From Eretmocerus hayati (lineage: Eukaryota; Arthropoda; Insecta; Hymenoptera; Aphelinidae): 64,000 nucleotides of DNA. The notes under the pieces are model-generated. The model searched no databases. It was not told the origin of the DNA and saw only the letters and a program-made list of their open reading frames with translations. The position numbers were made by a program, and so were the translations under genes. This document shows, one piece after another, positions 8,519-16,708 of this stretch. The stretch covers positions 93,424,748 to 93,488,747 of the forward strand of contig CM056742.1 of NCBI GenBank assembly GCA_029851415.1, in the 5' to 3' direction. Numbering within the stretch: the first letter of the stretch is position 1; the number at the start of each line of letters is the position of its first letter.

Positions 8519-11248
8519 ACTTTTCAGCGATTTATGGACGAGGTCCTAAAAGGGCTGCAAGGCGTTATTTTATTCGTCTATTTAGACGACATTGTGGTTT
8601 ACTCAAAAACGCTCGAAGAGCATGAAGAAAAGATGACCATACTATTTGAGAGACTCCGAAAAGCCAGTCTCAAATTACAGACCGATAAGTGCGATTTTCT
8701 CAAAAGAGAAGTGTCTTATTTGGGACACGTTTTGAGCGAAGAAGGACTCAAACCGGACCCCAAAAAGATTTCAGCCGTGAAAGACTTTCCACGCCCAAAA
8801 ACCGTGAGAAATGTGCGAGGATTTCTGGGACTGGCTGGTTATTACCGCCGGTTCATCAAAGACTTCGCGAAAATTGCCAAACCTCTCACTAAACTGCTTC
8901 AAAAGGACGTCGACTTCGAGTGGACCAATGAAGCTCAACAAGCATTTGATGTGCTCCGAGAAGCACTCTGTACTGCGCCTGTTTTACAGTTCCCCGACCT
9001 AAATGCCCCTTATATTATCACCACGGATGCTTCAGGATACGCTGTGGGAGGTATATTATCCCAAGGAAAAATCGGCGAAGATCGTCCGATAGCGTACACC
9101 TCACGTGTACTGCGCGGACCCGAACTGAATTATGAAGTTTACGAAAAAGAAGCTTTGGCTATGATTCATTGCGTGAAAACTTTCAAATCTTACGTGTATG
9201 GTCGAAAAATTACTTTTGTCACCGACCACCAACCACTTACTTGGTTCAAATCGGCCGATCTGAACACCCGTGTCCAGAAATGGCGGTTTAAGCTTTCCGA
9301 GTATGATTATGAGGTGATTTATAAGGCCGGCAAACTCAACGTCAACGCCGACGCGCTCTCACGAAACCCACCTGAGGCTACAGAGTGCAATATCGTCACC
9401 AGAGCCCGTAGAAAGAAGGAAGAAGAAATCGCCCGGGAAGTAGCGAAAGCCGCCGAAGCACTCGCCACGCGTAAGGAACCGCCCCCTGAGCCCATCCCCG
9501 TTGACGCTTTACCAACAAATGAGGCACCTGTATTGCAAACTCCTACCCCGATATCAGTACCAACGCCGGAAAATCAACAAACCGATTGTGCGAACGATCT
9601 GGCAGCTGTTCACAACCGCGTTGAGGGATCAAACCAAGAAGATACCGTTGAAGGAGAACTCGAACCAGCTGTACTGGCGAACAACTCTTCCGACGCGATC
9701 TCCCTCAGAGGTCATAGATTCATAGTTCAAACTAAAGAAGCTATACAATACCGAGAAGGAAATGTAATGTGCTTCGTGACCCGCGCGTGGCAAGCTTGCG
9801 ATAATGGAGCCGCTGCACTCCTCAAAGCAGTTAGGATAAACGTAGATAATAATTTAGAGATAGGAGAAGTTAAACTTACGGATATAGGTAATAAGAAACA
9901 TTATTACTGTTTATGCGTTAGGGGTTCGGAACAAGTATCGTTAGGCTCTATCCTTAGGAATATATTTGATACCCTATCCGTGTTGAAAGAAATATTGATA
10001 CGAAAAGAACAAAAAGAAATAAGTATTGCTAAGAGTAAACATATAGAGAATTTAGACTGGGCCGAAGTTCTTAATTTACTTGACCGCGTTTTTAAGGATT
10101 CCGGAATTAAGATCATAGTATGTAATGGAACTCTGACTTATGTCAGCCCGGAAAAGCGTGGCGACATTTTCCAAGAGTTGCACGTCTCCCCGATAGGTGG
10201 GCACAGAGGAGTTTCCAAGACGTTTAATAGGATTAGGCAAAATTATTTTTGGGAAGGACTTAAAGATGATATCCAACGTAGAATTCAGCAATGCATCAAT
10301 TGTCAGTTGAAAAAACTCGTTAGGCTAAAAACTAAACAGCCGATGGTAATAACCGACACGCCGGGAAACACCTTCGATAAAATAGCCATGGATATCGTCG
10401 GGCCCGTGCCCAAATCAAAATCCGGAAATGAGTACATACTAACCATGCAAGATCAATTATCAAAATTCTGCCTAGCATTTCCATTAACAAACACCCTAGC
10501 AACCACCATTGCAGATGTGTTCGTTAAAAGATTCATTTGCATCTTCGGTGCGCCGAAGGTTATTTTGACCGACCAGGGCCGAAATTTTCTGAGCAAATTA
10601 ATGGAAAGAGTAGCGCGTCGTTTCCGCATTAAAAGGGTAAAAACCACCGCGTTTCACCCCCAATCGAACGGAAGTTTGGAAAGATCACATCACGCGCTCG
10701 CGGAATTTTTAAAACAATACGCTAACGCAGATCAGGAGTGGGATGAGTGGATTGAAGTGGCCATGCTAAATTATAATACCTGTGTGCAGGAAAGCACAAA
10801 GCACACTCCTTACGAGGTTGTTTTTGGCAGGTTAGCAAGGCTACCATCCAACGAACCACTTCGCGAAGGTGACATTGTCCCGACTTATAAAAATTACATT
10901 GTAGATCTCGTGACGCGATTGACCGGGATACATAAACTGGCATACGAAAACCTTCTGGCCTCGAAATATAGAGCAAAAAGGTATTACGATCAGAAAACGA
11001 ACCCAAAGAATTTCAAAGTCGGAGACCATGTTTTCCTGCTCTTGGGACCCAAACCCGGGAAATTCGGGAACCACTATTCCGGCCCGCATAAAATCCTCGA
11101 AGTCCTCGGTAAACATAACATCAAAATTCAGCACAAGAACTCTAGTAAGATCGTACATACTAATCGAGTCAGGATATCGCACATTAATCACGAAATCACC
11201 GTGGAAAAGGGCAAACGAGGACGTAAACAAACGACCGCGGAAGAGTAA
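8519..11248 (+). CDS. pol: Pol, second part: RT C-terminus, RNase H, integrase
   Basis: The open frame runs from inside the C-run to 11248. RT continues with FVYLDDIVVYS near 8574, carrying the catalytic YLDD. RNase H has TTDASGYAVGG, YEKEALAMIHC and VTDHQPL. A long tether of about 250 residues, charged and Pro-rich at first, separates it from integrase. Integrase has the zinc-binding set H...GGH...CINC near 10180-10310, catalytic Asp in MDIVGP and TDQGRNF and Glu in NGSLERS, then a GPY/F-like C-terminal module (YSGPHKILEV to HTNRVRISH). No chromodomain is seen. These domains copy the RNA genome into DNA and join it to host DNA. This part has no internal stop. Confidence 0.9.
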   Translation, partial: TFQRFMDEVLKGLQGVILFVYLDDIVVYSKTLEEHEEKMTILFERLRKASLKLQTDKCDFLKREVSYLGHVLSEEGLKPDPKKISAVKDFPRPKTVRNVRGFLGLAGYYRRFIKDFAKIAKPLTKLLQKDVDFEWTNEAQQAFDVLREALCTAPVLQFPDLNAPYIITTDASGYAVGGILSQGKIGEDRPIAYTSRVLRGPELNYEVYEKEALAMIHCVKTFKSYVYGRKITFVTDHQPLTWFKSADLNTRVQKWRFKLSEYDYEVIYKAGKLNVNADALSRNPPEATECNIVTRARRKKEEEIAREVAKAAEALATRKEPPPEPIPVDALPTNEAPVLQTPTPISVPTPENQQTDCANDLAAVHNRVEGSNQEDTVEGELEPAVLANNSSDAISLRGHRFIVQTKEAIQYREGNVMCFVTRAWQACDNGAAALLKAVRINVDNNLEIGEVKLTDIGNKKHYYCLCVRGSEQVSLGSILRNIFDTLSVLKEILIRKEQKEISIAKSKHIENLDWAEVLNLLDRVFKDSGIKIIVCNGTLTYVSPEKRGDIFQELHVSPIGGHRGVSKTFNRIRQNYFWEGLKDDIQRRIQQCINCQLKKLVRLKTKQPMVITDTPGNTFDKIAMDIVGPVPKSKSGNEYILTMQDQLSKFCLAFPLTNTLATTIADVFVKRFICIFGAPKVILTDQGRNFLSKLMERVARRFRIKRVKTTAFHPQSNGSLERSHHALAEFLKQYANADQEWDEWIEVAMLNYNTCVQESTKHTPYEVVFGRLARLPSNEPLREGDIVPTYKNYIVDLVTRLTGIHKLAYENLLASKYRAKRYYDQKTNPKNFKVGDHVFLLLGPKPGKFGNHYSGPHKILEVLGKHNIKIQHKNSSKIVHTNRVRISHINHEITVEKGKRGRKQTTAEE

Positions 11249-11295
11249 ATCAAAACATGCATTCCACCGAGACATTCTGACAAACGCCGATGTTC

Positions 11296-11318
11296 ATGAC
11301 AGGTGTGTTTTGTTTCAG
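11296..11318 (+). promoter_or_regulatory. Candidate 3' splice site for the F-like env
   Basis: A T-rich run ends TGTTTCAG at 11318, 16 bases before the env ATG at 11335. Env of gypsy-type insect retroviruses is made from a spliced mRNA, and this site is well placed for that. A matching site lies before the second glycoprotein (TGTTGCAG at 14450). No donor was identified. Confidence 0.5.
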
Positions 11319-11334
11319 AAAAGAGGTGGGGAGA

Positions 11335-12999
11335 ATGCACGCCTTCTGGATAGGTCTGAGTCTTCTTACCACTGCCAGCTACACTCAGTCAAGATTACAA
11401 GAGATAGTTGATAACCCCGGAATTTATTTCCAATTCATAAATCGAGTCAAGTTCGTATCCGATTTTTGGACAGGGAAGACTACGATACCTCTGAAACCGC
11501 TTAGACATCAGGGTGATACCATCGCTCTCCAGATAGCCAGAGTGAAGAGAGAATGCTACAATCAGACTCGCGATTGTCAAATGCAGCACGAACAATTACA
11601 ATATCTTCAACCCCATTTAGACTCTGCCAATGCTTATCTCGACCATCTCGAAATCATTTTACCATACCCTGATGCGAACTCCGAGGATATACAACAGTTA
11701 ACCCGTCTCCCCGATAAAATCATAGAAATTCACCCCAACTCATTCTCTAACTTCCTCTGGGAGTTAGAAAATCTTACCGACCACACAGAAAATCTCTACC
11801 ATCAAATTTCGCGAGATAACAACACCCTAGAAAAGGTCAAATCCTGGACTGAGTCCATGGAGGACCTGCTACGCCGGCATGTTTTAGCATACTCACAACT
11901 TGCGAACATTGTCGAAGTCACCGGTCAAAACAAACTAAGTCTAGATTTACTCAATATGACCCTGTTGAACCGTTTGAGGGTTGACCTTAAACGGGAAAAT
12001 CAGGATAAGGAGACCTCGCCCCAACTTTATGACCAATTGAGTCAAGTACAATTATTTAATTCAGGAGATACTCTCGTGTTCATCGTGAAAGTACCTCTAT
12101 ACCACCATGCCGTATATTCTTTGTATCAAATTTATTCGATACCTGTTCCAAGGAGCCCAGACTTTGTGACCAGCATCATTCCTCGAGGACGATTTCTAGC
12201 AATCAATTGCAAAAAGTTCTCACATGCCTTTTTGGACGAGATAGACTCGTGCGCAGTCTCACCTCTGGGAGTACGTTGTCCTTATACGCCTAGATTCTAC
12301 CAATCGTCTTGTGAAGCCACTATTGTAGCTTCAAAAGAGTCACCCGATCTCTCAAATTGCCCAGTTGTTAGTTACCACCGAAATTACACCACTTGGATCC
12401 ATTTAACTGGAACACCTGAGTGGATCTATTCGAGCCCTTCCGGTGGTTCCGTAACTATATCTTGTAACGACGAGAATGATACCATTCACCACCTTACTTC
12501 ACTGGGAATTCTAAAATTGAAAAGAGGCTGCAAAGCAATTACCGCTGAGGGTCGATTACTCGGTCCAGAACAGGGCGAGCGATTGACTGCTCCTTGTACA
12601 CCCCAAATTCCAAAGCCGGAAATCCGTGCGGACCACTTAGTGGAGACGCTGAGAGGTTACTACGTATTTATAAGACCACACTTAACGGAAACACTTGTTA
12701 TCATCGTTAGTGTAGTGGCAGTGGTAATCGTATATAGAAGAAAGGCCCGGTCCACACCTACTAGGCCTAGTATAGCCTTGATCCAACCCGAATTAATCCG
12801 CCAAATGGCGCGACAGCTGGATGAAAATATAAGAAAGGTCGGCGAAATTTACAGTATCGCTGACGCCACCACTCATGCAATGCCACGTAACGATATTTCC
12901 GGTCCCGAAGCTATTACGGTTTCTGGTACGGAAATCGAAATGACGCGACTCAAATCGTCGGTGAGTTATAATTCAGAACGCGGGAAAATCTTAACCTAG
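11335..12999 (+). CDS. env: Envelope protein, insect-retrovirus F-like
   Basis: 554 residues from the ATG at 11335; the frame also opens at 11290, but the downstream start gives a proper signal peptide (MHAFWIGLSLLTTASYTQS). The ectodomain begins with DNPGIYFQFINRVKF, the typical opening of gypsy-type Env proteins related to baculovirus F. There are Cys pairs, several N-glycosylation sequons, and a conserved Cys-rich region before the membrane segment (ETLVIIVSVVAVVIVYRR, near residue 455). A cytoplasmic tail of about 85 residues follows. I see no clear furin-type cleavage site followed by a fusion peptide where one would be expected, so fusion activity is doubtful. It overlaps neither neighbour and has no internal stop. 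Family assignment rests on overall pattern. Confidence 0.75.
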   Translation: MHAFWIGLSLLTTASYTQSRLQEIVDNPGIYFQFINRVKFVSDFWTGKTTIPLKPLRHQGDTIALQIARVKRECYNQTRDCQMQHEQLQYLQPHLDSANAYLDHLEIILPYPDANSEDIQQLTRLPDKIIEIHPNSFSNFLWELENLTDHTENLYHQISRDNNTLEKVKSWTESMEDLLRRHVLAYSQLANIVEVTGQNKLSLDLLNMTLLNRLRVDLKRENQDKETSPQLYDQLSQVQLFNSGDTLVFIVKVPLYHHAVYSLYQIYSIPVPRSPDFVTSIIPRGRFLAINCKKFSHAFLDEIDSCAVSPLGVRCPYTPRFYQSSCEATIVASKESPDLSNCPVVSYHRNYTTWIHLTGTPEWIYSSPSGGSVTISCNDENDTIHHLTSLGILKLKRGCKAITAEGRLLGPEQGERLTAPCTPQIPKPEIRADHLVETLRGYYVFIRPHLTETLVIIVSVVAVVIVYRRKARSTPTRPSIALIQPELIRQMARQLDENIRKVGEIYSIADATTHAMPRNDISGPEAITVSGTEIEMTRLKSSVSYNSERGKILT

Positions 13000-13059
13000 T
13001 TCCGCGTCCTACATTCCATACCTAGATCCTATTCCCGTTAGAATAATCTTTTTATTATT

Positions 13060-13092
13060 ATATAAAAGAAAAAAAAAAAGGAAAGGGGGAAT
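13060..13092 (+). other. Polypurine-tract-like run
   Basis: An A-run followed by GGAAAGGGGG and then AATG, after the F-like env. In a standard Gypsy element this is exactly where the 3' polypurine tract and the first TG of the 3' LTR would be. Here coding sequence follows instead. It could be a second (central) tract, or a scar of an older 3' end beyond which later genes were added. Confidence 0.4.
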
Positions 13093-13140
13093 GTTTAAGA
13101 AAATTCAGCTAAGATAATACCATTATTACTAGGAAACAGT

Positions 13141-13497
13141 ATGAGGCCCCGTTACGTGTTCTCGCTCGTCAGCTACCCACGATGGATGGAGATAAGAACC
13201 AATAGGAAGGAAAACAGACTTCGCAACGACGCCTTCTGGATCAATGGGGAAGGTTTCGAAGATGACGCGTACGGAATACTGTGGCTTGACTCAGGCGCTC
13301 CGATCACGCCCAGTTATACAAAACCCCGATACGGAAGAATTGATTTCAATCATTGGGTTATAAAACGCCTATCTCGTCGTTTTGATCGCGAAGATAATTA
13401 TTTCTTCAGCGACGAAGGCATTTCCCCTCACGAAGACGAAAAGCCATACGCCTGGGACGTATGGGACCTGACGAGGCTGTTTGGAGAACATGTTTAG
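13141..13497 (+). CDS. Small accessory protein F, paired with G
   Basis: 118 residues from an ATG at 13141. It is related to the next ORF by the pattern RKENRLRNDAFW ... EDDAYGILWLD, matched in G by RTENRINNDRNW ... NDDQYGFKWLY. The YG-aromatic block preceded by acidic residues resembles the central block of proteins A and B, so F and G may be short relatives of that family, but the match is too weak to claim. No signal peptide. GAAACAG just before the ATG could be a splice acceptor. Confidence 0.55.
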   Translation: MRPRYVFSLVSYPRWMEIRTNRKENRLRNDAFWINGEGFEDDAYGILWLDSGAPITPSYTKPRYGRIDFNHWVIKRLSRRFDREDNYFFSDEGISPHEDEKPYAWDVWDLTRLFGEHV

Positions 13498-13831
13498 GTT
13501 AACTAATAAATAAGGAATTAACCCCTTAAGGACAACCTTTCCGAGGTATTTTACGCTTAATAACTAAAGAAAAAAATAAAAACAAAAAAAAAAAAAAATC
13601 AGCTAATAGATAAAAACTTCGGTTAGATTAGTAATAATTAAAGCCCAGCACCCCTACCCCTAAGCAGTTATCCTTACTAACAGGTTATGGGATCTTCGTG
13701 TCGCGATTAAAAGCTAAATGGACAAAATTTCCTCCGATGAGATATGGAGTCATCAGAATTACGTTGCCAACTCACTAGTGGCATTGTATTAAAAATCTGC
13801 TTCTTCCACAAAACAGGTCAAACAAAAGAAA
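13498..13831. other. Gap between small ORFs
   Basis: AT-rich with a 15-A run near 13585. A short open frame at 13744 overlaps the start of the next ORF in another frame and shows no family pattern. CTGCTTCTTCCAC...CAG ending at 13816 is a plausible 3' splice site for the ORF at 13832. Confidence 0.4.
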
Positions 13832-14227
13832 ATGGAAAGTTACGTCAACACCAGGGCGTATTATCTCAAAGTCCTAAGAGAACACCGGACGGAAAATCGA
13901 ATAAACAACGACCGAAATTGGTGTGGAGAAGAAGATTGGGTCGTTAACGACGACCAGTACGGGTTCAAATGGTTATATCATAATTACAACCATGGACCAT
14001 TTCCGGATATAGAGGGAAATTCCGCGCCCAATAACGGAATATTTCAAGACCCTCGACCAAAATATGCGGATCTACAAGTACATCAGGGCGCGAACACCCT
14101 TAATGTTCGAATATACCGGGACGAGATTTCCTTTCACCTGTGTGGCGAACACCTCCATACAGTACGGGGCGCCATATCTGTGGAACCCTGGAGCTCGCGA
14201 CGTAGGAAAATTCTCGCCCGGGCCTAA
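13832..14227 (+). CDS. Small accessory protein G, paired with F
   Basis: 131 residues from an ATG at 13832, 16 bases after a candidate splice acceptor. The first 50 residues align with ORF F (RTENRINNDRNW, then DDQYGFKWL). The second half is different and ends in a basic stretch (RRRKILARA). No membrane segment or enzyme motif. F and G look like a tandem duplication between the two envelope genes, the place where complex retroviruses keep accessory genes. Function unknown. Confidence 0.5.
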   Translation: MESYVNTRAYYLKVLREHRTENRINNDRNWCGEEDWVVNDDQYGFKWLYHNYNHGPFPDIEGNSAPNNGIFQDPRPKYADLQVHQGANTLNVRIYRDEISFHLCGEHLHTVRGAISVEPWSSRRRKILARA

Positions 14228-14430
14228 ATGATCCAGGGGCTCTCATCCTGATAATTATATGAGGCCCAAAAAGGATTATCTTATAAGGGAGGAACGCGAC
14301 TAAGAGAATCGCGTACTCATAAAAATTCAAAAAAAAAAGGGAGAGAGAAGGATCGGCACAACACACACACTTTCACTACACTTGAACACAACCAAATTTT
14401 TTCATTTTTGCCACTATTGTAAAGAAAGCT

Positions 14431-14450
14431 CACGCTGTTGTCTGTTGCAG
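14431..14450 (+). promoter_or_regulatory. Candidate 3' splice site for the second glycoprotein
   Basis: A pyrimidine-rich run CTGTTGTCTGTTGCAG ends at 14450, 12 bases before the ATG at 14463. Placement is the same as for the F-like env, which suggests that each downstream gene has its own spliced message. Confidence 0.5.
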
Positions 14451-14462
14451 AAAGGTGTGAAG

Positions 14463-16469
14463 ATGATGATTCAGGGTTTCGTATTCCTGTGCGTATCATT
14501 AGTAGCCTTAGTCCCCGCAGCGAATGCCCTGATTGGATATGACTGTGGATCTCGCTCTTTGAATGTGACTACGCTATCCTTGTTAGACGTAGATGAATGC
14601 GATCTCCCGGAGACTAAAGTCAACGTAGTCGACCGTTACGTCCAATTGCTGCAGATCAACGAGTTCCACGAAGTCGACGTATATCAATGCAAAGTGGAAA
14701 TTACCAGAACAGTAACCCGTTGTGCAATGTTCAGTCACAATTCCGCTGTGGCTCATGGGCAATCTAATGGATACGTACAGGAATTGAATGCGCAGACCTG
14801 TAAGGATGCACACCGTACCGGCACTTTGATTTTGGGCGGTAATCAAGTTATTGACGGGTTGAAAGCTAATGGGCTACCAACCCAACGGTCTATGCTCCTA
14901 GCTGGACGAGTAGATGGCGATGGTGTCTGTAGCGGGGCTGGTTATTCCGACCCTTACGGTTCATGGAGCGATGTTTTCGTGCAAGCTTCTATCAAGGTGA
15001 CTTTATCCACTCAAATCGCATCCGTACGGCTCGAGAAGAACCAGCTAATCCTAAAGTCTGGTACTGTGTGCACCCTTACTGACGGTTCATGTACGGATAT
15101 GGCCGGAGGACAAACTTATTGGAGCCCTCTTCCGCAAGACTCTTGTGGGTTCAATCGCTATGGAATACTGTATGAGGGCCTGGCCCATAAGTTAGCAAAT
15201 AATGATGACCGAGTATCCGAAGTTATATATTCAATCAATTCTAAGGATTTTACTTTTGCATTAACTGTAAAAGGGAATGAGAGGGTGTGTGGATATAATG
15301 TCATGCGAACTGAACATCCTAAGTTAGTAATTTTTGAAACGGTCAAGGGACAGAGTTTCGCCAACCAGAAGCCGATTGACTCACAAAATATCGATTTGTT
15401 CTCATACGTAAATTCCAAATTTGTATTCGTTGAAAAATGGATGCGTTTCCAATACGCTCAACTGTATCGCGACGTCATTCTGCATCGTTGTGAGTTAGAA
15501 AGGCAAATCATCCGGAATCTCTTGGCCATCGCGACTCAGGCCCCCGATGAATTTGCATACAGTCTTATGAAAGGACCCGGTTATATGGCTGTAGCTACCG
15601 GCGAAGTTGTTCACGTCGTTAAGTGCATCCCGATCGAGGTTCGAGTCGAGCATGGCACTAGCTGCTATGCCGAATTACAAGTATCCCACAAAAATCATAC
15701 CCTATTTCTACAACCCCGTACCCATATTTTAAAATCAAAAGGCACCGAAATTTCCTGCAACACTTTACTCCCCACCTATTATTTTGTCGGTGATCAATGG
15801 TATAAGATCCTCCCACGTCCAACCGAAGCAAAACCCCCTACCATGATCAAACCCATGACAAAATCTTCATGGAAATATGTAAGTCCCGAAGGTCTAGCGA
15901 CGTCCGGGATCTACACTTTGAAAGATCTCAGCGACCTCCGAGATCATATTATGTTCCCGTTGGACCGCAGTGGTCATTTAAACGACCTTGCCAGAGAACT
16001 TCACGGTCAGCCTGTTTCTAGTGCTGAAGGTTCACTATTCAAACTTTTGAACGAAGAAGCTGTAAACCGGTTGGCGCAGTCCACCTGGAACAAGCTGTGG
16101 GATCGCTTTATGACGTTTGGTACCGCAAGCGCTGGAATTATAGCCATTTTTATGATTCTCCATCTCATTAAAGCCATCGTGGACATAATCATTCGCGGTT
16201 ACACTTTACATTCCGTGTTTGGTTGGTCATTTCATCTGCTGGGAGCCATTTGGAGCTCTCTTGCCCACTGCCTCCTCATCGCATGCCAACCACCCCGCGA
16301 AGATCCCCCACCCGAAACTCCTTTGGCTGTTCTCGAACAACCCTCGAAAGAACCCCTCCTACCCCCCACCGCACCTTACAAGCCTGAAGTTTACCCCGAT
16401 CTGGCAGAGCATACCCCATCCATGACTGTGCCGCGTAATGTCGCCGGGTATAAACTGAGTCCACCCTAA
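14463..16469 (+). CDS. Second envelope glycoprotein, chuvirus-type
   Basis: 668 residues from the ATG at 14463, right after a candidate splice acceptor; the frame opens further up at 14382. A signal peptide (MMIQGFVFLCVSLVALVPA) precedes a mature start LIGYDCGSRSLNVTTLSLLD. That start, the following CKVEITRTVTRC and YSDPYGSWSDVFVQA blocks, and the many spaced Cys are, as I recognise them, those of the glycoprotein of chuviruses (Jingchuvirales) and of captured copies in insect genomes, often in BEL/Pao elements. This family is thought to be class III-like fusogens. A membrane segment lies near residues 557-580 (AGIIAIFMILHLIKAIVDIII), a second hydrophobic stretch follows, then a Pro-rich tail. 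The frame is intact. It is unrelated to the F-like env upstream. Confidence 0.8.
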   Translation: MMIQGFVFLCVSLVALVPAANALIGYDCGSRSLNVTTLSLLDVDECDLPETKVNVVDRYVQLLQINEFHEVDVYQCKVEITRTVTRCAMFSHNSAVAHGQSNGYVQELNAQTCKDAHRTGTLILGGNQVIDGLKANGLPTQRSMLLAGRVDGDGVCSGAGYSDPYGSWSDVFVQASIKVTLSTQIASVRLEKNQLILKSGTVCTLTDGSCTDMAGGQTYWSPLPQDSCGFNRYGILYEGLAHKLANNDDRVSEVIYSINSKDFTFALTVKGNERVCGYNVMRTEHPKLVIFETVKGQSFANQKPIDSQNIDLFSYVNSKFVFVEKWMRFQYAQLYRDVILHRCELERQIIRNLLAIATQAPDEFAYSLMKGPGYMAVATGEVVHVVKCIPIEVRVEHGTSCYAELQVSHKNHTLFLQPRTHILKSKGTEISCNTLLPTYYFVGDQWYKILPRPTEAKPPTMIKPMTKSSWKYVSPEGLATSGIYTLKDLSDLRDHIMFPLDRSGHLNDLARELHGQPVSSAEGSLFKLLNEEAVNRLAQSTWNKLWDRFMTFGTASAGIIAIFMILHLIKAIVDIIIRGYTLHSVFGWSFHLLGAIWSSLAHCLLIACQPPREDPPPETPLAVLEQPSKEPLLPPTAPYKPEVYPDLAEHTPSMTVPRNVAGYKLSPP

Positions 16470-16570
16470 AAAGTTGCGTGGATTCGGTTTGTAGCGTATT
16501 CGAGCTGAGGCATACGTTTACTTCTAAGTTGATAAATCAACTAGAACTAACCGTTTAACGCTGGAGGTGT

Positions 16571-16593
16571 GATGTCGAGCGCTACTCGACATC
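16571..16593. repeat. Perfect 9-bp hairpin followed by T5
   Basis: GATGTCGAG, a five-base loop, then CTCGACATC, followed by TTTTT. It stands about 100 bases after the glycoprotein stop and could be an RNA structure in the 3' untranslated or LTR region. Confidence 0.6.
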
Positions 16594-16679
16594 TTTTTGA
16601 AAAGTAAAGGAAAGAAGACAGAGAGAGCAATAGCTTAAGTTCGCGAAAGAGAGAACGGACGCAAAGCACCTCTCTCGAC

Positions 16680-16708
16680 CCCGAGGCTGACATAAGATCA
16701 GCCTCGGG
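16680..16708. repeat. Perfect 11-bp hairpin
   Basis: CCCGAGGCTGA pairs with TCAGCCTCGGG across a seven-base loop. It is the second strong hairpin within 140 bases, in a purine-rich setting. Confidence 0.6.

Larger units (their letters stand above)
974..16469 (+). mobile_element. Large Ty3/Gypsy-type endogenous retrovirus with accessory ORFs and two envelope genes
   Basis: Gene order on one strand: five paralogous accessory ORFs, gag, pol (tandem protease, RT, RNase H, integrase), F-like env, two small ORFs, chuvirus-like glycoprotein. Protease-RT-RNase H-integrase order and the integrase end place pol in Ty3/Gypsy. The genes are packed with gaps of 0 to about 330 bases and no host sequence between them, so I treat them as one element. 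Ordinary insect errantiviruses have gag, pol and one env in 7 to 9 kb. This coding block is 15.5 kb. Pol is broken, so the copy is not intact. LTRs were not identified, and the stated ends are simply the outer ORFs. Confidence 0.8.

Noticed and set aside
10722..11411. Frames overlapping the pol end on both strands
   Set aside because: Shadows of integrase. The plus-strand frame at 11028-11411 runs out of frame through both pol and env.
13092..13140. Start of a 3' LTR right after the polypurine-like run
   Set aside because: No matching copy upstream, and coding sequence with splice-site-like spacing continues. Kept only as a hypothesis.
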